From Prunella strophiata (lineage: Eukaryota; Chordata; Aves; Passeriformes; Prunellidae), in contig JAZBQD010000022.1 of the NCBI GenBank assembly GCA_036583965.1, forward strand, positions 740,001 through 804,000: a stretch of 64,000 nt of DNA, read 5' to 3'. Positions 12,846 through 24,000 of this stretch are shown piece by piece. The notes below the pieces were generated by a model. That model worked only from the letters and a program-made list of their open reading frames with translations, was not told where the DNA came from and did no database searches. Position 1 is the first letter of the stretch. Each line of letters opens with the position of its first letter. A program made the position numbers and the translations under genes.

Positions 12846-13320
12846 GTGTGGGTGTCAGCAGTGTCATTGCAGAGCAGTGCTGCTGTGCAGGGCCCAGTGT
12901 GGGTGTCAGCAGTGTCATTGCAGAGCAGTGCTGCCGTGCAGTGTCATTGCAGAGCAGTGCTGCTGTGCAGGGCCCAGGGCAGGTGTCAGCAGTGTCATTG
13001 CAGAGCAGTGCTGCTGTGCAGTGTCATTGCAGAGCAGTGCTGCTGTGCAGGGCCCAGTGCTGCTGTGCAGTGTCATTGCAGAGCAGTGCTGCTGTGCAGG
13101 GCCCAGTGTGGGTGTCAGCAGTGTCATTGCAGAGCAGTGCTGCTGTGCAGGGCCCAGTGCTGCTGTGCAGTGTCATTGCAGAGCAGTGCTGCTGTGCAGT
13201 GTCATTGCAGAGCAGTGCTGCTGTGTGGGTGTCAGCAGTGTCATTGCAGAGCAGTGCTGCTGTGTGGGTGTCAGCAGTGTCATTGCAGAGCAGTGCTGCT
13301 GTGCAGGGCCCAGTGCTGCT
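12846..13320 (+). repeat. Minisatellite at the 3' end of the intron, 11 copies of a GTGTCATTGCAG core
   Basis: Eleven copies of GTGTCATTGCAGAGCAGTGC are separated by two spacer types, one with GGCCCAGTG and one with GGGTGTCAGCA, so units are about 30 to 60 bp. The array ends about 30 bp before the exon at 13350. Each copy carries TCATTGCAG, which looks like a short 3' splice site. Long Ser/Cys/Ala-rich frames over the array are artefacts. Confidence 0.95.
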
Positions 13321-13349
13321 GTGCTGACCGCGGCTGCTCTCTCTTCCAG

Positions 13350-13526
13350 TGACAATGTCAGCGCCTACTGCCTGCACATCGCCGAGGACGACGGCGAGGT
13401 GGACACCGACTTCCCTCCCCTGGACTCCAACGAGCCCATCCACAAGTTTGGCTTCAGCACGCTGGCCCTGGTGGAGAAGTACTCGTCCCCAGGGCTGGCG
13501 GCCAAGCAGTCGCTCTTCGTGCGCAT
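13350..13526 (+). CDS. MAPKAP1: MAPKAP1 exon: CRIM domain with the acidic substrate loop (residues 224-282 plus 2 nt)
   Basis: The acceptor is ctctcttccag ending at 13349 and the donor is cat|gtgagt at 13527. The exon encodes [17 protein letters not shown] followed by [12 protein letters not shown] and [18 protein letters not shown]. The acidic stretch [10 protein letters not shown] (236-245) corresponds to the protruding CRIM loop reported to engage AGC kinases, and it is intact. The end reads AKQSLFVR where human has SKESLFVR, and AT is left to join the A at 20905 (Ile283). Codon use is extreme: about 54 of 58 codons end in G or C, far above the exons at 20905 and 55913. The exon sits between two tandem arrays: one ends about 30 bp upstream and the other starts 48 bp downstream. 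Confidence 0.97.
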
Positions 13527-13574
13527 GTGAGTACCAGCCTGGGCTGCTGGGGACAGCTCTGTGGCCAGGCCAGC

Positions 13575-13730
13575 TCCTCATCCTCATCCTCATCCTCATC
13601 CTCATCCTCATCCTCATCCTCATCCTCATCCTCATCCTCATCCTCATCCTCATCCTCATCCTCATCCTCATCCTCATCCTCCTCCTCCTCCTCCTCCTCC
13701 TCCTCCTCCTCCTCCTCCTCCTCCTCCTCT
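13575..13730 (+). repeat. (TCCTCA)n followed by (CCT)n array
   Basis: About 105 bp of uninterrupted hexamer TCCTCA is followed by about 50 bp of CCT. It begins 48 bp after the 5' splice site at 13527. The second part is pure pyrimidine on the + strand and a mirror repeat. It yields poly-Ser, poly-Pro/His or Leu/Ile frames, none of them genes. Confidence 0.97.
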
Positions 13731-16700
13731 GCCTCCCCTCACCTGACTGCGCCAGCATTCCGGGGCCACTCCTGTTGGTGATGCTCTGCAGTGGAGCAAG
13801 TGGTTTTATAGAGGAATAAGTTTTATAGACAAATAGTTGCAGTGTGACTTAATAGCAATGCCGTGGTTGAGAAAGGAAATGAGCAGTAACCAAGCACACC
13901 ATCTGGAACAGGACTGGACATTCCCCTCCCAAGTCCAGAAGAGTTTGGTGAGGGACACCCCATCCACCCCTGAGACCTGAGCTGTCTGACTTGTGGATCA
14001 AGAAGAATTTGCTATGTCCTTATGAGTGAAATAGGGATATATACTGTGCTTGATCACTTTTATTTTTCTTTACTTGTGAATGAAAAATCTCTTAAACCAT
14101 CAGAAGGCCTTAATTACTAGAACAAAATGCCAGGAGCATAAGCCACTTCTTACTTGGGAAAAATATTTCATGTTTGGAGCTCTTGAAATGAAAATGCTAA
14201 TAGGGTTTTCCTGGTTATTGGACATTACTTACATTTCTTAACACTACAGCTGCTTCTAGTTCTGAATAATCAGACATATTTTTAAAAAAAATCTGGCTTA
14301 TTTAATTAGTTTTTATATTCTTTATTGTGCACTGTGTTTCTTAGCGACGTTCCAAAGCATCCTACAGAAAGCCATTGTCAGAAATCCCACGTGTATTCCC
14401 AAAGGCCACATTCACTTTGTTCCACTGCATTAGGGCACTGGGAAATAAAACATTCTGGCCCCAGTGTTTACAGCTAAGTTATTCAAGGCTGAGATGCTGG
14501 GCTGTGCTGCACTGAGGCCATGCTGAGGAAGGGGAGGTCACTGTCAATAGACAGCTCTAAATTGTTGCTGATTTCTCATCTGGAAAAAGTGCCCTTCCCA
14601 GCTGTCCCCCCAGTGCTGTCCTGGTGCCTGAGCTGGGGTCAGTGTTCACTGCAGTGACCTGCTGTGGCTCAGGGGCTGGCTCACAGGAGGTGGCACTGCC
14701 CTTCCCATGGCAGCCCAGAGACCTCGGCGGGGTCCCGGGCTGGCCACAGAGCTCTGCCTGCAGCTGGGAGCAGGAGTAGGGCCAGCTGCAGGGCCTGCAG
14801 AAAAATGCAAAGTCTTTTGGTTTACCATCATTTGTGCTGATGTGAGGAGCTTCCTTCTAGCTTGGAAGGTGCTGCTGAGGAGAAATAGGACAGCTGCATC
14901 ATAAGCAGTGCTCTTCTGAAAGGGTCAGTTTGGTGGTGCCGGTGTCCACATTTTAATTTTAAATGGCTTGTGATTGCTGTGTAAATAGCTGGGTTTAAAT
15001 TAGAATTTTTAATGTGTCCCCTAGAATAAAGAATTACTTGATCATCACTTGATCAAAAGGTTGTTACCTCTGTGAGTTTACATGTGTGTGCTGTCTTATT
15101 TCTGTAGGGATTTGCTGTAAATTCTATGTCTTCTTTCTCCCCTGTCACCCTACCGGTGCATGTAATTGTGGCTTTATATTTTGCATCTCTTTTTTTTCCT
15201 CCTCGTGCTGAAGTACTTCAGCTGCTGCCATGTCAGCCTTGTGACTTGTAATGTTTATTAATATTGAATCACTGTTGAAAAATGTTGATGCTTGTGAGGA
15301 GCTCCGTGCTGGAGCCGTGCTCCTCCTCGCCCTCCCCGTGCTGCTGTCTCCGGGCTGAGCGCGGTGGGGCCCCGCCAGGGACCCCCTTCAGCAGGACATG
15401 TTTGAGCAGAAACAGTTTGCAGAACTTTATACACTTCAACTCCTGCCAAGGCAAACTCTGAGCCACTCGAGTTAGTTACAAATACCCAGAGGTGGTGGCT
15501 GGAAGTAGCCCACAGTGCAGTTTATATTCCGAGCTGGATGTGAATGTCTTTGTGGCTGTACAGAGTAGTAAATAATTGAGTTTGATTAGGGAGAGGGACC
15601 TCATTATCCCCCCACCTGTGCCCAGCTGGTAGGGGAGGGTCGAAATGAAGCCATTAGCTGTCGCTCTTACTGGCATCTCAAAGAGCTCAAATACATCTGT
15701 GTCTTATTTTCTTTTCTGGCACAATCAGTCGAGCAAGCTAAGCAGGCATGACCGAATTTGGCAAGTTCCAAGGACTCTGGCAAAGTTACACAAGGAGAAG
15801 AAGGAGGGCAGTCGTTCTGGCTGCTCACTGCCCATTAGTCTAGCGAGTTATGTTTTTGGAAGGTGGCTGCTGTGGAAAGCAGAGCTTTGTCCAACATCAG
15901 GCACGGCACCCGCACACGGCCCCGCTCTCCTGTCGAGGGGGTTCGTCAGGAGGAGGCAAACAAAGCACCACATCCATGGAAATACAGACTTCTTCAGGTG
16001 GTGAGGTCATACCTGAAAGGCTTAAAATAAATCTGTACCATCATTAGGGCTTTTTCCCTTGGAAATTTTATTATTGGAACTTGACACACTCGGTCTAATG
16101 GTGTTTCGAGGAGCTGTAGCTCAGCTGCCAGTTGGCACACAGAGGAAATTTGGCATCCAGTTCTTCTGCTCTGTAGCACTTTTTTTCTGTTTTGATATTG
16201 TACTTAAATTGCTTTGACTATTATATACAAATTTTCAAAGCAGCACCTCTGCCATACCCGATAGTTTAAGGTTTGAAACCCTTTTAAAATACCAGACTTG
16301 CATTGTGCATTTGCAAATTCAATCCAAAGCCCTGAAATGTGTTTTTTCTTGGACTCCAGCAGCAGTCCCCAAAAGGCCTGTTCCTGGTTTGTACATGGGA
16401 GTGGGTAATCTGCAAAGTACTTTTTAGAATATTCATATAAAATTTAAGTCAGTTAACGTGGGTGCAAAATTAAGAATGTGGCTCCCAGGATAGTGGAGAG
16501 GGAGGGTTGGGAGGGCATCAGAAGACTTGATATGTCTGAGAGGTCTAAGGACTGTTGTAGTGGTGTCAAAATGCAGGCAGTTAAACTCAGTAGTGCACAG
16601 AGCTATGCAAGGCCAATCTGAGATGCACAAAAGCAGATCAGTTAGGCTCAGAATAAAAATTGTGGCTGGCGTTGTTTAGTCCAGTTCCTATCACTGTGCA

Positions 16701-16900
16701 CTTTATCTTAAAAATTACCCAGCTTAAGGTAAGTCCATTGCATCAGCTGGGATTTTGAGTCTTAACTCTGACTTTGTGCTGATCAAGTGGAAATTGCTAT
16801 TAGTCACTCCCAGGCACTTCCAGCCATGCCAGCTGGTTATGCAGTGAGCTTTAAGTGCTAAAATTTCCACTTCTGGAAAGTAAATTCCACTTCTGTGTTT

Positions 16901-16921
16901 AAAAAAAAAAAAAAAAAAAAA
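16901..16921 (+). repeat. Poly(A) run of 21
   Basis: Uninterrupted A run inside an intron, followed by A-rich sequence. No retroposon body with target duplication could be recognised before it. Confidence 0.9.
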
Positions 16922-17849
16922 CAGAAAAAGAAATTTTAAAATTTAAAAAATTGTTCTAGATTGGAAAGGAGCTTTTGAAAGGTTCTCTTCTCATTCAGAG
17001 CAGAAACCCTTTGTCCTTCCAGTGTAGGTTGTTTTATTTTGTGGCAAAAGGGGGGACCCTGCCTGTTCCTGTGGCACCTCAGCACCACGAGGAGAGCTTC
17101 TGCCTGTGCTGCTGTTTCCCTTTCCCTCTCCTGAACCTTGCCACCCTGGCTCCAGCACAGAGGCTGTAAAAGAAGATGGAAAGCCAAGTTACTGCAGAAT
17201 GATCACTATCATTAACATTCACGGGTGGTTCACTTATCATTCCTGACTGCACAGACATGGCAGCCGTTATGAAACGTCCACAGGTGTAGCACGATGATAC
17301 ATATTACATTGTGCCACAATGGATTTATGTATTCTGTAACAAAAGAAAAGTGTAATGAAAAAATACAGAAGGTAATCCTTTATTCCTCCACTGCACAATT
17401 TATCAGTAATGCCTGTGGATGATAAGTGCCAGGGATTTCCTTTGCTTGATTTAACCTTGTCACCCAGGTATGTTTTTGCAAAATGACAGAAAATACAAGC
17501 TAAGGAATTTCTTTGGCTTCCAATTTGCCAGCAGCAGTTTTAATTGATTGACCAGCATCTGCTTGTCTGTCCTATTTTCAATGTGTAGACCTAAAATGAA
17601 GGTATCACACCTTAGCAGAGTGAGGTAGAACACATTGTTTGTGATTGCAATTAAGGATGTGCTGGGATTGGGCTGAGTGAGGACGGTCCATGCCCATGGC
17701 CAGTGCAGAGCACGCTGGGGAGTGGTTGGGTGAGGTGGGAGTGTGTTTCTCCAGCACAGCCTCTGTGCTGTGGTCACACAAGGCAGGGCTGTGGTGGGTT
17801 GGTGGTGCTCCAGAAGCTCCAGTGCTGAGCACGGCTCCAGGACACCCTG

Positions 17850-18078
17850 GCAAGTGTGTCTAGTGCCGGGACAAGGAGCAGTGGCCTTGAACTAAACCAC
17901 AACAAGTTCCACCTCAACCTGAGGAAGAACTTCTTTCCATGGAGGGTGGCAGAGCCCTGGAACAGCTGCCCAGGGAGGGCTGGAGTCTCCCAAACCCACC
18001 TGGCCATGTTCCTGTGTCCCCTGCTCTGGGTGACCCTGCCTTAGGGTGATCTCCAGAGGTCGCTTCCCACCCCAGCTA
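17850..18078 (+). mobile_element. CR1 LINE fragment
   Basis: Shows the CR1 string AACTAAACCACAACAAGTTC, then CTGAGGAAGAACTTCTTTCC, GTGGCAGAGCCCTGGAACAG, and the terminal block GGTGATCTCCAGAGGTCGCT. The orientation follows the MAPKAP1 sense strand. Confidence 0.85.
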
Positions 18079-20904
18079 AGCTGTGATCCTCCAGAGCTTC
18101 TCCTCTGGGCACAGGAACGTGCCCTGACTCTGGCCTGGCCCCAGGATGACAGCAGGAGCTCTTTGGTCTGGGCTTAAGTCCACGCCCGGCTCAGATGTGT
18201 GGGGTTGCTGAGTGCTGAAATGCTGCTCTGACGTTGTGGTGCCTTGTGAGAGGGGAGCCAGGGCAGCGAGGGGAGGGCTGGACCAGGCTGGGGGTTCAGC
18301 CCCTCTGGCTCTGCTCCAGAGCAAACAGCCAAGGGTTTACAAAAGCGGGGCGCGCTCTGCGTCCCTCCGCTCCTGCCAAGCACTCACTCACGGCTCGCAC
18401 ACTAAATATAGCCAAACACAGAGGCTTTCTTATTTTGCTTTGATCAGTAAAATAAACTTTCAGAGATTGTTCTGGGATGAGATCCAGCTTCTGAGGCAAA
18501 GAATGGCCGTGGCTCGGGCAGGGGTTAGTAATGGAGTGTCAGGGAAATCAGTCTGACAGTTCTCAGGCCAGCTGCTCAATGGAAAGACTGGGCTGAGCCG
18601 GGACAGCCCGGAACACAGGCAGGATCACAGCAGCCTGTGCTCTTCAGCAGCTGAAGTGTCAGCAACTGAGACACAATCTTCCATTTTTGGGATGTTCCTG
18701 ATCGTGGGCGTGTGAGCAGCCCTGAGCTGGGGCCATCTGCCCATGGCCACTCTGTGCCCGGTGGGAAGGGAGCTGCAGGCCCTGCTCTGTTTGGGGTGAA
18801 AAATGTTTAAAAGCATTTTGTACAAAGGGGACAATTGTGACTCTGGTTGTTTTGGCCATAGCGGGTCGTGGAAGACTTCTGTTGCCTTTGCAATTTCTTT
18901 TTTCCCTGGAGTATTTTAATTTATTTCCCTGTACTTTGGTTGAAGTTTTCTGGAAAATTCCTGTAGGTATTGCAGAGCATTCTATGAATTACCTGGAGGC
19001 ACCGGGTGTTGTGATGGTCTGGTCCAGCATGGAGGGCTTTTCATGCAGCACTTCAATGAGAAACCTTGTGTTGTTTAAATAAAAGCACAAAGGTAGTTTC
19101 CTTTTTGTGATTATAACTGTAGAATAGGTTTTTCACTTTAAAGAATCCACTGAATCTTGCTCAGCAGGTCAGTTGGGATTGAAGCTGTGAGACTTTTGGG
19201 AAAGGAGGGATTGGCCAGGTAAAGGGCAGGTGTGGTGCTCATGCAGGTTGTTGTGCTCCACAGCAGCTTCATGGGAAATTTTATCCTCAGTGAAGTGCTG
19301 GGGAAGATCTCTGCTCATTGCAGGCGTTAGCCTCTGAGCCCTGGGGCTGCTCCCAGGACAGATGTGTCACCTGCAGACGTGGTGGCACTCCCTCCCTCAG
19401 CTCTGCTCCTGCTGCGCTGAGCACGCGGCAGAAACAGAGGGAAAAGTAGATGCATGAAAAGGTTTGGATTATTTGGTTTGAAGACGAGTAAGATAGAGTT
19501 ATAAATAATAAATGGTCTGGAGAACATAAATTTGGGGCTTTTAGGCAGTTTCATTTTGCCAGGAACAAAGGGAATTGAAAATGAAATTCAGATGAGACCA
19601 ACGCACAACTGAGGAGAGGGAAACGGCGTCTCACACCAGCGAGGGGGGACATCTCCTGAGCCCAGGCTTGGCTGCTGCTCCTACGGGCACGAGTGGCCCC
19701 CAGGACAGCCAGCTGTGACCAGCATGGGGCCAGGCAGGGACTCCAGCCCCGTGTCACACTGCAGTCAGTGCCCTGAGCAGTGGGTGCTGAGGGCTCCGTC
19801 CTGGCTGGGGCACCGTGGGCTGGGGATGCCGTGTCTGACGTGACCTGAGCTCCAACCTCTGGTCCCAGCATTTGTGTTTCAAAGTGACATGTAGTATGGG
19901 TTTGTTTTGCAGGATGTACTTGTGTTGCTTGGATTGCTTTTGCCTGCCAGTTGCTTTTAAAAATATTCCAGCTGTGCTGTTCATATAGAGCTGTACTCCC
20001 TGATTAAAATTCCTGGTTGCCAGATACAAGGCTCCTCCTCCTGCCCAAATAGCTTTGCAAACCAGTTTTTTCCATGCAGAGCAATCTCTCCTGTGGGAGC
20101 CTTCAGCTCTCAGATTTCCCTGGAACTGTCTGCAGTGACATCTACTGACATGAGCTGAGACTGACTGCGAGGGCTAAGGGGCAGAATTTACTGATCTGCT
20201 CATTCAGAGTCTCTTCTATTATATTGTCATCTTCTCTGCTTCCCCAGGGGTGCCCCTCCCAGTGTTTGGCAGCAGTATCCCCCACAGCTGTCCCCATGCT
20301 CCTTGCAGTCCTTCCCCCTGTGTGGCCTCTCCCATGGGTGATGGCCAGGACAAGGACCCACTGCCTTGGATCTTTCTGGGAGATTTTGTGCCATTGTGTT
20401 CACAAAAATGTGTCCAAAGAAGCCCCGTTAGGCTGGAAATAATGCATTGAAGCAATACCTTGAGGGTGCTGCAAAGCTGCTGTCACTGAGGGGTGTGCTG
20501 CCACTTGTCCCTAAGGGTTTGTTACGTGTGGGACACGGGTGAAAATGCCACTGCAAACTGCTTTTCTGTTGTGTGCTGTAAAGCACAGACACGAGCTGAG
20601 GAGGTGAGGAGCCCCCCAGGTACATTGGCTCATTTTTCTCTTCTAACGCTGAACACCAAGTGATCAAAAATAACAATAAATTAGGAAAATCCTTACACCC
20701 CTTGTCTTGAATCTCAACCCATTTTGGCTGGTTTTGTCTCTGCCTTGCTAAGGCAGTTTGCTTGGTTTCTCCTTTTAACTTGCCTTTCCAGCCCAACTTC
20801 GTTAACGGTGTGCCTAACGAGTGCTTTGCTTGAAGCTAACGAGGGCTGCGGGGAGCTGCCAGTGATGATTGTTTTGTAAAACTGCATGTGCATCTGTCTT
20901 GCAG

Positions 20905-21014
20905 AAATGCTGCTCATGGATTCTCACTTATTCAGGTGGACAGTATGAAGGTCACCATGAAGGATATCTTACAAAAGGCCTTAAAGAGAAGGAAGGGATC
21001 ACAGAGAGGCTCAG
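20905..21014 (+). CDS. MAPKAP1: MAPKAP1 exon: CRIM/RBD junction and start of the Ras-binding-like domain (residues 283-319 plus 1 nt)
   Basis: The acceptor is tgtcttgcag ending at 20904 and the donor is cag|gtgggt at 21015. The frame reads [20 protein letters not shown], then [16 protein letters not shown]. Human has NTKVTMKEILLKAVKRRKGSQKVS in the second half, so the match is strong with conservative changes. This is the N-terminal half of the Ras-binding-like ubiquitin fold (about 279-353) and includes the basic KRRK stretch. The last G joins GT at 37382 to form Gly320. A longer reading frame starting at 20869 runs into intron on both sides and should be ignored. Third positions are about half GC (18 of 36). 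Confidence 0.96.
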
Positions 21015-24000
21015 GTGGGTTATTTATCGTATTTTCCAGAGGGCAGGGTGTTTTCTCCATGAGTATATTTTATATCTCTTTTTAACTGTTGTGAACATTG
21101 CTCAGGTTTTGGGGGGTTGTGACCCAGCCCCACTCACAGCAGTTCTGTGCACAGGTCTGTGTTCTCCATGCTGGCACAAAGCTGGCAGTGCAGGAGCTGC
21201 ATAATGTTTGCTGCAGAGCAGTATATCCATTCCTGCAAATATTTATTTATGATAACAAAGCCATTTGCATTCAAGACCAGTTCATGGTAATTTGGGATGA
21301 TGGGTAGAAGTACAGCAAGTCCAGCCCATGATAGAGTTTGTATATATACTTCTAATTTATGTAAGAAAATTATGCTTAGTGCGATTTTAAATAATTTCAA
21401 GGATTCGTTGTTACTTGTAGTGAAAAATTTACTTTCTGCAATGTTATCAAAATTGTGCTGTTATAGTTAAGGCATATGAACACTTAAAAAAGGAAAATGT
21501 ACAGTGCTTGTATTTCTATTTTAAACAATGTTTTTCTGGGGGTAGATGTGCATTCACATATATGTTAGTGTATATATTTCAGAAGTATAAGGCTGAGAGA
21601 TCTTTCCAGCAACAAGAAATAATTACTGAGAGAAATTGCACTGAGTCTTGTCACGCAACAAAGGAACTTTAATATAAACCCATCTATATAGTGGGAAAGA
21701 TAAGGATCTTGTCTTTGTAAATGAATGAAACCTCCTTATACACCCTCAGTTTTAACTATGGGAAAAGAAAATAAACCCTGTTCTCCCTAGAAAAAGTAGT
21801 TCAGTGCAGTTTTTAAATGCGTGTATAATCTGTCATGGATTTAATTAGCTATCTTCAGATGAGAGCTGAAGTTTTAATAAAAGTTAGAAGAGATAACACA
21901 GTGAAGGACACGGATGAGCTGTCTCAAGGCCATATTCCAAGGGAACGATAAGAGCTGTAAAAAATGGCAGAGAAGAGCAATTGAATGGAGCAATGAAAAT
22001 CTGATTCTCGTAAAAAAAAAAAAAGCAGGGGGGAGGAGGAGAGGAGCAGTGCTGGGGGTGGAGAGGAGCCCCGGCAGGCTGCAGCAATTTGGAGGGTGGC
22101 CAGGAGCCATCGCTCAGCCCGGCTGCGGCGCCCGGTCCAGATGTGCCAACGGCACGTCCCGGCCCTTGCCAGCTGACTGCGCCGTGTGATAACCGGCTCT
22201 CTGGATGCCCATCGCTGGCCGCAGAGATAGAATTAAATGATGATGATCTTCCCACAAGTTGGGAGAGGAAACAATGCATATAAATCTTGATTTCATCTCA
22301 GCGTGAGAAGTCTTTATCCATCATCACTCATAATGAACAAGTCGTTAGCGGCGATGAATGGTGTTGGGGTTTTTTCAAACACCTCTTTTGTTCACTTTTT
22401 GGGTGACTTTTATTTATTTCCTGGGGTCAGATTTCCCTTCCCTGAAGGGAGGTTGCTAAAGGATTCACTTAGCTCAGTCTTTAAACTGCTTCCCCCCTTC
22501 GTGTAACAGATGTTTTATTCTTTGTCCATTTGAAATTTGATTCTGCTTTGACTTTGTTATTTTTGCTCAGTAGTGTAGAGAAGGAATGGACCTGGCATTT
22601 CTTCCTTCAGCTAATACATTCACTTCTGCTGCCTTGGACCTCCTGCTCAGAACCCTTTTCAGGAACAGGATATATAGGGGTGTATCAGAAATTTTTATTA
22701 ACATTAATTTCGCTTATCCAAACCTTTCCTTATTCCCAATTATATCCCTCTCCCAAAATGCGGATTATCAGGCTTTATGGGGGTGGGGGGGCTTAGGAAG
22801 ATCTTGCTGTTTTCTTTAAAGCAGCAGCCACTGTAGCTGTGTGCACAGAAGGGACCCTCTGGATGCAGACAGGCTGTGCCAGTCCCCATCTGCCACGGGC
22901 TGGGCATGCTGTGAGGGCAGGGAGAGCTCAGGATGCCACCACAGTGGGCACAGAGAGACTGGAGCAGGAGAAGGAAAAGGTTTTGCCATCATTCCTCACC
23001 GACCCCCAGATCCCTCATCATTGGAGAGGATGTGCCTCTCGCTGTCACTGGGAGATGCAGGGATAAATGGAATTGCAGATCAGAGCATCAGCACAGCACA
23101 GGCCTGGGCCTGGGTGCTTCAGGTCATTATTAACCAGTGGATTAGGATGTCAAAGTTCTGAATAAAAGATAAGACATAATTTAGGAGAAACATTTCTCCT
23201 CATTCAGCAGTGTTTCCTTTAAAGCTGGTTGCTCTGATTTTTAAAAAGTCGTTACTAAAAAAAGGCTGAACATGTTTATTTAAAGTTTTTGGAATAGTTT
23301 AATAAAACAGAAATGCCCCTGAGCTTTTCTGCCTGTCTCCAATAGGCCTCCAGATCAGCCTTTTCAGGACAGATGAATTTATTGCATTGCAGCTTATGCT
23401 ATTGTCAAGTACTGGTAGAAGCAGTTGCTTTCTGATCTGTTTTCACCACTAACTTACAGGACATTTTTCAGACTGGTCCTGAATTGGTAGGAAAATGCAA
23501 ACCTGGGTTGGCTACTTTGGGTGAGGAAAATTTGAGGAATTCCTGTGGTACAGTTGGGAAGGGTTTTTTCAGCATGACAAGGGCTAAAACACTAGGCTAG
23601 TTTTCTCTAAATACTTTGTTCAGCCAGTAAAGATTATTTGTTGCAGCAAAATACTGATCAGTAGGAGACAGAAGTGGGCTACAACCTTTTCTTCATAGAA
23701 AGGGGCCTGAAAAAACAGCAGCAATATTCTGACTGTGCCTAGCTCTGCTTAGATAAAATTATTGCCAACTGTTCAAACTATTTCACCTTCCTTGCAATTC
23801 TTCTTTCTTGGTGTCTCAAGGCTTTTGACATATGCACTCTGACCATTTTTAAATAACATTTGAGCCAGTCAAGGGGAAGTGCAGGTGGTGGAATGACTGG
23901 AGGTGTTGTAGCTGAGAGAGCCGTGGCCCCGAGTCCTTTCCTGGAGGCCGTGCTTGTCCTGCAGCAGGACTGAGGGACCTGGTGACCTGTCCCAGCACGG

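Larger units (their letters stand above)
9047..13349 (+). other. MAPKAP1 intron (4.3 kb)
   Basis: GT-AG intron interrupting codon 224. It contains a CR1 piece at about 11555-11675, an AT-rich block with homeodomain-type motifs at 11810-12090 and a minisatellite filling 12846-13320, next to the 3' splice site. 9300-11550 shows nothing recognisable. Confidence 0.9.
13527..20904 (+). other. MAPKAP1 intron (7.4 kb)
   Basis: GT-AG intron interrupting codon 283. It holds a hexamer/trinucleotide array at 13575-13730, a low-repeat block at 15600-16060, a 21-nt A run at 16901-16921 and a CR1 piece at 17850-18078. 13800-15600 and 18100-20900 have no recognised feature. Confidence 0.9.

Noticed and set aside
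12846..13320. CRISPR-like array of repeats and spacers
   Set aside because: The spacers are themselves repeated, there are no cas genes, and the context is a vertebrate intron.
12704..13819. Cys/Ser/Ala-rich frames and poly-Ser or poly-Pro/His frames around the exon at 13350
   Set aside because: They run over the minisatellite and the TCCTCA/CCT array. Only 13350-13526 in the SIN1 frame is coding.
16901..16921. Poly(A) run as the tail of a processed pseudogene
   Set aside because: No gene-like sequence or target-site duplication could be recognised upstream.
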